From: Actinomycetes bacterium
GTDB lineage: Bacteria; Actinomycetota; Actinomycetes; Propionibacteriales; Propionibacteriaceae
Direction: 5' to 3'
DNA: 15,697 bases
Assembly (NCBI GenBank): GCA_023387135.1
Contig: JAEWIK010000228.1
Coordinates: forward strand, 1-15,697
This document shows positions 6,363-13,375 of the stretch, one piece after another (the stretch's first letter is position 1; every line of letters starts with the position of its first letter). Made by a program: the position numbers and the translations under genes. The notes under the pieces are model-generated. The model searched no databases. It was not told where the DNA came from and saw only the letters and a program-made list of their open reading frames with translations.

Positions 6363-7445
6363 ATGGACACTGACTCTCCACCGATGCAGAAGCCCGTACT
6401 GGATCCCACGACCCGCCCCGCCGCAGACGCGCGGCGGCCGCTGTGGCGCCGGTTCCTGGACTCCGACCTGTTCGTACTAGGGCTCACCGTCGTCGTGGTG
6501 GTGGTGGTCGTGCCGTTCACCCACGGCTTCCTGACGTCGGGCAACCTGCTGAACGTCGCCTCCAACTTCTGGCCCCTGCTCCTGATCGTGATCGGCCAGA
6601 CCTTCGTCCTCATCGCCGGCGGCATCGACCTCAGCCAGACCGCGATCATGGCGTTCACCAGCGTGTTCGGCACGATGCTCGTGACCACCAGCGCCGCTCC
6701 GACGCTCTATGCCAAGAGCCCGTTCTGGGGCATCTTCTTCACCGAGTCGGGAGGCATCCTGGGCTCGGGCATCGGTGTGGGAGCGGCGTGGCTGATCATG
6801 CTGGGCCTGGGCGCCCTCGTGGGCGCGCTGAACGGCATGTTCGTGGCCCGGGTCGGGATGCCTCCGTTCATGGTCACGCTCACCACGACCTTGTTCATCA
6901 CCGCCTTCACCGTGTGGTCGACGAAGTCGGAGAACATCCTCAACCTGCCGCCCGCCTACGACTGGCTCGCCACCGACTGGGTGGCAGCGTGCATCGCCGT
7001 CGTGATCGCCGTCCTCGCCCACGTCGTCCTGTCGCGATCCGTCTACGGCCAGTGGCTCTACTCCACCGGCATCAACTCCCGCACCGCACAGGTGTCGGGT
7101 GTCCCCGTCCGGCGCGTGATCGTGTTCGCCTACCTCCTCAGCGGCCTGTTCACCGCCATGGGAGCCGCGCTGTACACCGCCAGGCTGGGAGCCGGCCGTC
7201 CGACCCTCGGCGCGAACCTGCTGATGGACGTCATCGGCGCGGCGGTCATCGGCGGCGTCAGCCTGATGGGCGGACGCGGGCGCATCACCGGAGCGGCACT
7301 CGGTGTGCTGTTCTTCGTGGTGCTCACCAATGCCCTCAACCTCATGGGGCTGGAGTTCTACACGATCATGTGGATCAAGGGGCTGGTCATCCTGATCGCC
7401 GTCGCCATCGACACGCTCCGCACCCGGATGGAGAGCCGCGCATGA
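6363..7445 (+). CDS. Sugar ABC transporter permease 1 (RbsC-type, BPD_transp_2)
   Basis: This 360-residue inner-membrane protein forms part of the translocation channel. After a hydrophilic N-terminus of about 35 residues come many hydrophobic segments typical of the ribose-type permease family, with the conserved AGGIDLS near the third segment and GGVSLMGGRGRITGAALG near the C-terminus. The start is set at ATG 6363, six residues upstream of the first obvious proline-rich stretch, because AGGAAAG at 6351-6357 sits five bases before it; the reading frame is open further upstream, but that part overlaps the intergenic hairpin. Its stop overlaps the ATPase start by four bases (ATGA). It has an insertion around residues 95-125 (TSAAPTLYAKSPFWGIFFTE) that permease 2 lacks, so the two are not recent duplicates. 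Confidence 0.93.
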   Translation: MDTDSPPMQKPVLDPTTRPAADARRPLWRRFLDSDLFVLGLTVVVVVVVVPFTHGFLTSGNLLNVASNFWPLLLIVIGQTFVLIAGGIDLSQTAIMAFTSVFGTMLVTTSAAPTLYAKSPFWGIFFTESGGILGSGIGVGAAWLIMLGLGALVGALNGMFVARVGMPPFMVTLTTTLFITAFTVWSTKSENILNLPPAYDWLATDWVAACIAVVIAVLAHVVLSRSVYGQWLYSTGINSRTAQVSGVPVRRVIVFAYLLSGLFTAMGAALYTARLGAGRPTLGANLLMDVIGAAVIGGVSLMGGRGRITGAALGVLFFVVLTNALNLMGLEFYTIMWIKGLVILIAVAIDTLRTRMESRA

Positions 7446-9016
7446 CCACCGATCCTGCTCCCCGCCTGGTCTTCGAGGGAATCGAGAAGGGCTTCTTCGG
7501 CGTCCCCGTGCTGCGCGGCATCGACATCACCCTCGCACCCGGCGAGATCGTCGGGCTCGTCGGCGAGAACGGCGCAGGCAAGAGCACCCTCATGAACATC
7601 CTCGGCGGCGTGCTGACGCCGGACGCGGGAAGCATGCGCCTCGACGGGGTGGAGTACGCGCCCAACAACCCGATCGACGCCGGACGCGCCGGCGTCGTGT
7701 TCGTCCACCAGGAACTCAACCTGTTCCCGAACCTGTCCATTCAGGACAACATGTTCATCACCGACTTCCCCAAGGCGGCGGTGCCGACCTTCATCAGCCC
7801 GGGCAAGGCGAGGCGCCGTGCCCGTGAACTCCTGTCCCGGATCGGGCTGGAGCGCGATCCGCGCACGACTGTCGACCTCCTGTCCCCGGGCGAACGGCAG
7901 CAGTTGGAGATCGCCAAGGCGCTCAGCGGGGAGCCCCGGGTCGTCATCTTCGACGAGCCCACGACGTCGCTGACGGCGCGCGAGACCAAGCGGCTGTTCG
8001 CGCTGATCCGCGAACTCAGCGACGAGGGCGCCTCGATCATCTACATCTCGCACATCCTGGGCGACGTGCTGGAGCTCTGCGACCAGGTCGTGGTGCTGCG
8101 TGACGGCTCGCTGGTGGACGCGGGCCCGAGAGAGTCGTTCACGATCGGCAGCATGATCTCCAGGATGGTCGGACGGGACCTCGACCGGCTGTACCCGGAG
8201 AAGCAGGCCCAGCCGACCGACGAGGTGGTGCTGGACGTCCGCGGTCTCAGCGAGCCGGGCACCATCGAGGACGTCACCTTCCAGGTTCACGCCGGCGAGG
8301 TCGTCGGGGTCTTCGGCCTGATGGGCGCCGGGCGGTCGGAGATGGCCCGCATCGTCTTCGGGCTCGACCGGCACAAGTCGGGACAGGTCCTCGTGAAGGG
8401 CGTCGAGCGGCCGCGGGCCGACCCGCGCTCGAGGATCAACGCCGGCATGGGCTTCGTCACCGAGGACCGGCGCAACGAGGGCCTGCTCATGGACTCGTCG
8501 GTGACGAGCAACATCGGGCTGGCGGTGCTGCCGCGCTTCGCGACGGCGCTCGGCCTCGTCCGGACGGCGGCCCTCAGGCTGGCGGCGCTCGATTCCAGCA
8601 AGAAGCTGAACCTGAAGTCGTCCCGTCCTGACCGCCAGCCGGTGAGGTCCCTGTCGGGTGGCAACCAGCAGAAGGCGGTCATCGCCAAGTGGCTGCTGAC
8701 CAAGCCCGACATCCTCATCCTCGACGAGCCGACGCGCGGCATCGACGTGGGCGCCAAGCACGAGGTCTACACGGTGATCGACGAGCTGGCCAGGCTGCAG
8801 ACGGCGGTGCTGATGATCAGCTCGGAACTGCCCGAGCTGATGAACACCTGTGACCGCATCCTCGTGATGCGGCGCGGTGAGGTGGAGGGCGAGTTTACCG
8901 CCTCCGAATTCGACGAGACGAAGATCCTGGCGGCGGCGTTCGGCCAGTCCGATGCCGCCTCGGACGTGAGCCCTGCCGTGCACGCCGGTGCGGCGGTACC
9001 CGGAGAGGTGGCTTGA
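7442..9016 (+). CDS. Sugar ABC transporter ATP-binding protein with two nucleotide-binding domains (RbsA/MglA-type)
   Basis: This 524-residue cytoplasmic protein powers the importer. Domain 1 has Walker A GENGAGKST (41-49), the Q-loop Gln90 (HQELNLF), the signature LSPGE (147-151), Walker B VVIFDEPTTSL (Asp171-Glu172) and the switch His204 (YISHILGD). Domain 2 has a degenerate Walker A (GLMGAGRSEM), the signature LSGGNQQK and Walker B LILDEPTRGIDVG, as is normal for the RbsA/MglA class, where the second site is usually impaired. The ATG at 7442 lies in the ATGA overlap with permease 1, so the genes are coupled; the frame is open far upstream but that part is a shadow of the permease gene. One fused ATPase serving two different permeases is a common arrangement. 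Confidence 0.95.
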   Translation: MTTDPAPRLVFEGIEKGFFGVPVLRGIDITLAPGEIVGLVGENGAGKSTLMNILGGVLTPDAGSMRLDGVEYAPNNPIDAGRAGVVFVHQELNLFPNLSIQDNMFITDFPKAAVPTFISPGKARRRARELLSRIGLERDPRTTVDLLSPGERQQLEIAKALSGEPRVVIFDEPTTSLTARETKRLFALIRELSDEGASIIYISHILGDVLELCDQVVVLRDGSLVDAGPRESFTIGSMISRMVGRDLDRLYPEKQAQPTDEVVLDVRGLSEPGTIEDVTFQVHAGEVVGVFGLMGAGRSEMARIVFGLDRHKSGQVLVKGVERPRADPRSRINAGMGFVTEDRRNEGLLMDSSVTSNIGLAVLPRFATALGLVRTAALRLAALDSSKKLNLKSSRPDRQPVRSLSGGNQQKAVIAKWLLTKPDILILDEPTRGIDVGAKHEVYTVIDELARLQTAVLMISSELPELMNTCDRILVMRRGEVEGEFTASEFDETKILAAAFGQSDAASDVSPAVHAGAAVPGEVA

Positions 9017-9017
9017 G

Positions 9018-10046
9018 ATGCTGAACGTCAGGCTCAATCGGAACGAGCTCGGCCTCGTCCTCCTGCGCAACATGCCGCTGGTGCTCCTGGCCGTGGTGTT
9101 CCTGTCGTTCTCGCTGCTCGACCACAGGTTCTTCGACGTCCAGACGCTGGTGAACATCGCCCGCCAGGCGAGCTACGTGGGGATCCTCGCCGTCGGAATG
9201 ACTTTCGTCCTGCTGACGGCGGGCATCGACCTGTCGGTCGGCGCGGTGGCGTACCTCGCCGCCGTGCTGGTGTCGGAGCTGCTCAAGCAGACGCCGCTTC
9301 CGGTCATGGCCCTGCCGATCGCCATGATCGGGATCGGCGTGGTGGCCGGAACCGTGTCGGGCTCGATCACCGCGTTCGCGAAGATCACCCCGTTCATCGT
9401 CACGCTCGCCGGGATGAGCGTCTACCGCGGCTACGCCCTCGGGGTGTCGCAGTCGCGCGAGGCTAACTTCCCGTTGGGCCTGACAGAACTGGGCAACCTG
9501 CCGATCCTGGGCATCCCGCTCCCGATCGTCATCTTCGTGCTGGTCGTCGTGGTGGCGCAGCTCGTGCTGTCACGGACGGCGTACGGTCGCCAGTTGTACG
9601 CGGTCGGCCAGGACCCCGACGCCGCGACGCGCGCGGGCATTCCCACCAGGCGGGTGATCGTGTCGGTGTACGTCATCGCGGGAGCACTCGCCGGCCTCGC
9701 CGCCTTCGTCGCGGTGATCCAGATGGGGACGATAGTGCCGTCGTTCGGGACCGGCGACGAGTTCGACGCGATCGCCGCGGCGGTGCTCGGTGGAGCAAGC
9801 CTGTTCGGCGGACGCGGCACAGTGTTCCCCGGGACCGTGGCGGGCACCCTGCTCGTCCAGATGATCGCTGTCGGCATGGTGTTCACCCAGGTCGACCTCT
9901 ACCTGACCCCGATGATCAGCGCCGCGGTCATCTTCGCCGCCGTCCTGCTGGACACGCTGCGGACCCGTCAGTTGGCCAAGATCAGCAAGCGGACGATCAG
10001 GGTGGACCTGCCGAGCGAGCCGCGAGTCCACGCGGCCGTGCACTGA
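9018..10046 (+). CDS. Sugar ABC transporter permease 2 (RbsC-type, BPD_transp_2)
   Basis: This 342-residue inner-membrane protein is the second channel subunit. It is hydrophobic from about residue 15 onward, with the family signatures TAGIDLSVGAVAYLAA and LGGASLFGGRGTVFPGTVAG, and ends in a charged cytoplasmic tail. ATG 9018 begins one base after the ATPase stop and is preceded by GGAGAGGTGG (9001-9010); an in-frame GTG at 8988 would add ten residues that overlap the ATPase and this site, so it is less likely. It is the last gene of the operon, and a strong hairpin starts 11 bases after its stop codon. Confidence 0.93.
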   Translation: MLNVRLNRNELGLVLLRNMPLVLLAVVFLSFSLLDHRFFDVQTLVNIARQASYVGILAVGMTFVLLTAGIDLSVGAVAYLAAVLVSELLKQTPLPVMALPIAMIGIGVVAGTVSGSITAFAKITPFIVTLAGMSVYRGYALGVSQSREANFPLGLTELGNLPILGIPLPIVIFVLVVVVAQLVLSRTAYGRQLYAVGQDPDAATRAGIPTRRVIVSVYVIAGALAGLAAFVAVIQMGTIVPSFGTGDEFDAIAAAVLGGASLFGGRGTVFPGTVAGTLLVQMIAVGMVFTQVDLYLTPMISAAVIFAAVLLDTLRTRQLAKISKRTIRVDLPSEPRVHAAVH

Positions 10047-10057
10047 GTTCTGCGAAG

Positions 10058-10089
10058 CGGAGCCTGACCCGACCTCGGGTCAGGCTCCG
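10058..10089. terminator. Strong two-way terminator hairpin overlapping the end of gntR
   Basis: A perfect 14-base-pair stem (10058-10071 with 10076-10089) closes on a four-base loop (ACCT). It follows the importer operon by 11 bases. On the other strand its arm contains the TGA stop of the gntR gene (10080-10082), so the same element can end both converging operons. Neither side has a T run, as is common in high-GC actinobacteria. Confidence 0.75.
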
Positions 10090-10766
10090 TAGCGTCCGCC
10101 CATGAGGAGGAAGCGCTTGCCGTTGGTCAGGTGCTGTTCGACGCGCTGCATGGCGAGTTCGCGGTCCCCGTCGCGCAGGGCCTCATAGATGCCGGCGTGC
10201 TCGGCGTGGCTGAGCGGCGGCACCGCGGGATCCCGCAACGCGATCTGTTCGACGACCCTGCTGAGCTTGTCGCTCTGCCGCGCCATCACCCATTCGATCT
10301 GCGCGTTGCCGAGGAAGTGGGCGAGCATGAGGTGGAATTCGGCGTCGGAACGCTGCCAGCCCTCGATGTCGATCTTGCCGGTCACCTGCCCCGCCTGCCT
10401 GGAGAGGTTGGCTTCGAGCTGCAGCTTCTGGTCGTCGGTGAGCGCTCCGACGAGCTCGCGCGCGATGAACATCTCCAACGCGATCCGCAGGTCGTAGTGG
10501 TCGGCGATGTCACGCGGCGCGAAGTCCTTCACGATGACCCCGCGCTGCGGCGCGATGGTCACGAAGTCCTGTTCGGCGAGGCGTTCGAGGGCGGCGCGGA
10601 TCGGCGTCTTGCTCATCTGCAGCGTCGCGCACAGGTCGCGCTCCGACAGGAACGTTCCCGGAGGGCACGTCCCGTCGAGGATGAGCTGCTTGATGTGCTC
10701 GTAGGCTCGCTCCTTCATCAGGACACGTTCTCCGCTGGCGCCCTCGCGCTCGACTGTGGTGCTCAC
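10080..10766 (-). CDS. GntR-family transcriptional regulator, FadR/FCD subgroup
   Basis: This 228-residue DNA-binding protein has an N-terminal winged helix, from AYEHIKQLILDG through SERDLCATLQMSKTPIRAAL to the wing IAPQRGVIVKDF. An all-helical FCD ligand-binding domain follows, with the likely metal or acid-binding pattern DAEFH, then LSHAEHAGIYEALRDGD and MQRVEQHL. FCD regulators usually bind organic or sugar acids. The start is GTG 10766, inside a GTGA overlap with the stop of the ApnL-like gene, so translation is coupled; an internal ATG (MKERAYEH) is an alternative. The operon promoter carries a palindrome also found at the importer promoter, so self-control and control of uptake are likely. 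The effector may be an apionate-pathway acid; this is inference. Confidence 0.93.
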   Translation of the reverse strand: MSTTVEREGASGERVLMKERAYEHIKQLILDGTCPPGTFLSERDLCATLQMSKTPIRAALERLAEQDFVTIAPQRGVIVKDFAPRDIADHYDLRIALEMFIARELVGALTDDQKLQLEANLSRQAGQVTGKIDIEGWQRSDAEFHLMLAHFLGNAQIEWVMARQSDKLSRVVEQIALRDPAVPPLSHAEHAGIYEALRDGDRELAMQRVEQHLTNGKRFLLMGGRYGA

Positions 10767-12298
10767 GTGCGTGTTCTCTTCCTCTGGGTCGTCTCTGCTG
10801 TCACGGTACTTGCTGGCCGGCCCGCCAGGGGGCGCGATTTCACCGCTAGCCCGTAGCGGGTGGGGGAACCATCGCGGACGAGGTCGCTGACATCGGCGAT
10901 GCAGAGCCGCTCCACCTGGTTCGCTTCGAGCGCATCGATGCTGTCTGCCAGCCATTCTGCTGGGAGCCCGTCGATGCTGGGGCGGAATCCCGGCGGGTCG
11001 TCGTGGCGACGTTCCCGGCCCTGGAACGGGCCCAGGGCGAGAGCGGCGCCGGGGACGCGGGCGCGCAGGGTCGTCACGACGTCGGGCAGTGCCTCGCTCG
11101 TCTCCAGGACGCTCAGGGTGTCGACGGCATGCACGGTCGGGGTGAGGGTGCAGGTGAGCGTCGGCAGGTGAGCGAGGTCGTGGCGTTGGAGTTCGCACAG
11201 GTTGAAGGGCGTGCCGCCGGCGAGGCCGACGTCGCCCAGCTCCCGTGCGGCGAGCGCGGCGAGTTCGGGTCCTGTGTACTCGGTCGCCGTTCCACCCCTG
11301 GCGTCGGCGGGCAGGATCAGCACGAGGTCGGGCCGGTGCAGGTCGACCAGGCGCCGGACGTCGTCCCAGGGCGTCAGCGCGTCGCACCACAAGGTGAGCT
11401 CCCGGGCGAAGCCTGCCCTTTCCGCCTGGCTCAGCCTGTGCGCCGCGCGCTCCAGGAAGCCGGGCTCGTCGGGATGCGCCTCGATGCGGAGCGCCTCGAC
11501 ACCGAGGGAGGCGAGCACCCGCAGGTCGGCGTCGGAGGCGTCGCGGAGGAGCGCGCTCAGCCTCGTCCTGTGGGCGCCGACGGGCCGCGAGACAGGCGGT
11601 GCAGCGGGCCTCGGCGCCACGGAGCCCAGGGCGGTGCGGCGGAGCGTGACTGTCTGGGTGAGGCTCTGGCCGGCGGCCAGCCGGTGGGGACGGGGGAGTG
11701 CCAGCGGGGTGGAGTAGATCTTGAAGGACGCGTCGGTCCAGTTCCGCTGGTCCTCCAGTTCGAACTCGTCCCCGGTGAAGGCGAGCTCGTAGCCGTGGTC
11801 ACCCTGCGTCCAACCGAACGCGGTGAAGGGGCCGAGCGCGGGCTGCGGGCCGGTGGGGCCGAGCGGCTGCGGGGCGACGAGCGGAGAGAGCGTCTCGGCC
11901 ACCTCGCCGGCGGCCGTCAGGTACCTCACCGGGGAGCCCGCGAGGGTGGGCGGCAGCAGGACGCACCAGCCGATGCGGTTGTAGAGCACGTCGCTCGTCG
12001 CCAGCACCTCGACCTCGCAGGTCAGGGAGTCGGGCGCGAGCCGCAGCCGCGCGCCGGCCCGCAGTTCGCCGCCTCGGGGCAGCGCGAACCTCGCCCGCCA
12101 GCCGAGGCCGGCCTCGACCGGAACCGGCTCGACAGCCTCGGGCGGGATGGTCGCCCAGTCGGGGTCGCGGACGGCGAAGTACAGCCTGCGGACGACCTCG
12201 TCGTCGTCCCAGCAGACGTACCGGAGGTCGAGACCGTCCGGATGCGCACATGCAGAACCGGCCCGCAGAGGTGGGAGTCCTGCCGCGTGCCGGTTCAT
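10763..12298 (-). CDS. apnL: D-apionate lactonase-like protein (ApnL family)
   Basis: This 511-residue protein has no signal peptide or membrane segment. The N-terminal part (about 1-220) looks like a beta-sandwich, with LRYVCWDDDEVVRRLYFAVRDPDW and the distinctive block ELEDQRNWTDASFKIYS followed by PLALPRPHRLAAGQSL. The middle (about 250-480) looks like a TIM barrel, with GGTPFNLCELQRH and LTPTVHAVDTLSVLET. I recognise this combination as the ApnL family, whose characterised members hydrolyse D-apionolactone to D-apionate. The C-terminus seems short: the last TIM strands end in a disordered basic tail (TTQRKRTRT), and I do not see the extra C-terminal domain I expect. GAGG six bases before the ATG supports the start. 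It follows the apnO-like gene by 11 bases and overlaps gntR by four. Activity is inferred from family and context only. Confidence 0.7.
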   Translation of the reverse strand: MNRHAAGLPPLRAGSACAHPDGLDLRYVCWDDDEVVRRLYFAVRDPDWATIPPEAVEPVPVEAGLGWRARFALPRGGELRAGARLRLAPDSLTCEVEVLATSDVLYNRIGWCVLLPPTLAGSPVRYLTAAGEVAETLSPLVAPQPLGPTGPQPALGPFTAFGWTQGDHGYELAFTGDEFELEDQRNWTDASFKIYSTPLALPRPHRLAAGQSLTQTVTLRRTALGSVAPRPAAPPVSRPVGAHRTRLSALLRDASDADLRVLASLGVEALRIEAHPDEPGFLERAAHRLSQAERAGFARELTLWCDALTPWDDVRRLVDLHRPDLVLILPADARGGTATEYTGPELAALAARELGDVGLAGGTPFNLCELQRHDLAHLPTLTCTLTPTVHAVDTLSVLETSEALPDVVTTLRARVPGAALALGPFQGRERRHDDPPGFRPSIDGLPAEWLADSIDALEANQVERLCIADVSDLVRDGSPTRYGLAVKSRPLAGRPASTVTAETTQRKRTRT

Positions 12299-12309
12299 GC
12301 AGAGCCTCG

Positions 12310-13161
12310 CTATCCGCCGGTGATGGAGACCGTGCTCTTCTTGATCTCCACCGGGTCAAGAATGCGGTACCAGTCGTCCTTGAACAACACTGTCTGGGCT
12401 TCGTGCGCCGCCTTGATGGCGCCGTCGGAGAGCTTCCAGTCGAGTTCGTCGAAGATGAGCGAGATGGCGATCTGCAGGTGCCCCATGAAGAAGTCGTTGA
12501 CCGCTTCGGCGGGCACGCCGGCAGCCTTGACGCGCTCCCTGGTCTGCTTCATCAGCTCGAGGCACGCGTTCGTGACGCTCTCGCTCATGGCCGGTTCGAG
12601 CATGGCCATCTGGTCGACGGTGATCCGGTGGCTGCGGCTGATCGGTGCGAACATGTCGCGGCACAGCTTCTCGATCATGGTCGCCTTGCTCTCGTCGCCC
12701 CAGGCCTTCGCCCAGACCAGCGCCTGGTGGGCGAGCCCGCCGCCCCAGAAGTCGCGGCGTGCCTTCGGGTCTTCTTCGGCGAGCAGGTCGTAGAGCGGCG
12801 GGTGCGTCGGGTGCATCACGTAGTAGCTGATGTCCTCCCGCCTGGGAACGCGTCCGGCGTGGGCAGCGGCCGGGTCGAGGCTGAGCAGGCAGGTGCCGGG
12901 TTCGAGGCGCGGAACGAGGTCTTCGGAGATCGGGCCGACGATCCGGTCGGGGACCGCGAGGACCACGACGTCGCAGCCCTGGAGGGCGAGCTCGAGCGGC
13001 GTCGCCACGGTCCCGAACTCGTCGGCGATGAGCTGCTGCCCGCGTTCGGCCGGCTCGACGAAGGTGAGGGAGTAGTCCTTGAGCTGAATGAGCGAGCGGG
13101 TGACACGACGGCCCATCGCTCCGCCCGCTCCCATAATGGTGACGTTCACCATGGCTTTCAT
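12310..13161 (-). CDS. apnO: D-apionate oxidoisomerase-like dehydrogenase (ApnO, phosphogluconate dehydrogenase C-terminal-domain family)
   Basis: This 283-residue protein has an N-terminal Rossmann domain with GAGGAMGRR at about 11-19, the acidic end of strand 2 (VEPAE) and VVLAVPDRIV. The helical C-terminal domain belongs to the family often labelled phosphogluconate dehydrogenase C-terminal: it has VMHPTHPPLYD, ISRSHRITVDQMAMLEPAMSE and DFFMGHLQIAISL. The family includes ApnO, which oxidises and rearranges D-apionate to 3-oxo-isoapionate with NAD, so the generic name 6-phosphogluconate dehydrogenase would mislead. It is first of three genes with the lactonase-like gene and gntR. The start is uncertain: GGAAGG (13164-13169) is only two bases from ATG 13161 but eleven from ATG 13152 (MVNVTIMGAGG), so the true protein may be three residues shorter. 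Confidence 0.75.
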   Translation of the reverse strand: MKAMVNVTIMGAGGAMGRRVTRSLIQLKDYSLTFVEPAERGQQLIADEFGTVATPLELALQGCDVVVLAVPDRIVGPISEDLVPRLEPGTCLLSLDPAAAHAGRVPRREDISYYVMHPTHPPLYDLLAEEDPKARRDFWGGGLAHQALVWAKAWGDESKATMIEKLCRDMFAPISRSHRITVDQMAMLEPAMSESVTNACLELMKQTRERVKAAGVPAEAVNDFFMGHLQIAISLIFDELDWKLSDGAIKAAHEAQTVLFKDDWYRILDPVEIKKSTVSITGG

Positions 13162-13226
13162 TGCCTTCCGACGAGGAGGGTCGAGGACGCCCCCATCAAC
13201 TGGCTCGCGTCATCGCTAATACTTGA

Positions 13227-13250
13227 ATCCTACTGAGATTCTAGTTGAAC
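13227..13250. promoter_or_regulatory. Putative GntR operator of the apnO-apnL-gntR operon
   Basis: This 24-base site is identical at 19 of 24 positions to the palindrome at the importer promoter (5094-5117), sharing CTACTGnnATnCTAGTTG. It fills the space from the -10 box up to the -35 box of the apnO promoter. Since gntR is the last gene of this operon, binding would give negative autoregulation. Confidence 0.65.
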
Positions 13251-13255
13251 GTCAA
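13227..13255 (-). promoter_or_regulatory. Promoter of the apnO-apnL-gntR operon
   Basis: On the minus strand TTGACG (13250-13255) and TAGGAT (13227-13232) are exactly 17 bases apart, matching five and four of six consensus bases. The leader to the apnO start would be about 60 bases. The spacer and -10 box are covered by the operator copy at 13227-13250. Confidence 0.6.
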
Positions 13256-13375
13256 CCGGTTCGGCCCCTCTTGTGCGCCCCCGCGGACCCCTGATCTGCG
13301 GTTTGGCTGCAGCGGCGGGGACCCGTGCTTATGCTCGAAATGCTGGTGAGAGGAGTGCCTGAAGAAGGAGTGGTG

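Noticed and set aside
6489..6512. Short GTC/GTG tandem run
   Set aside because: It encodes a run of Val in the first membrane segment of permease 1 and is explained by the protein.
5171..6688. A 505-codon minus-strand open frame opposite the binding-protein gene
   Set aside because: Composition is low-complexity and it crosses the lipoprotein gene, hairpin and permease start; no domain is visible.
6443..7441. Upstream extension of the ATPase frame giving an 857-residue protein
   Set aside because: The extension is out of frame with permease 1 and reads as Arg/His-rich noise; the ATGA overlap at 7442 is the proper start.
7358..9157. A 599-codon open frame on the minus strand opposite the ATPase gene
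   Set aside because: It is a shadow of the plus-strand ATPase in high-GC DNA; its translation is rich in Arg, His and Asp with no recognisable domain, while the plus strand has all ABC motifs.
10767..11390. Upstream extension of the GntR frame giving a 436-residue protein
   Set aside because: The added part is an Arg/Pro-rich shadow of the lactonase-like gene; the GTGA overlap marks the start.
11003..12793. A 596-codon plus-strand open frame across the lactonase-like and apnO-like genes
   Set aside because: It spans two real minus-strand genes and their junction and has no domain or ribosome site of note.
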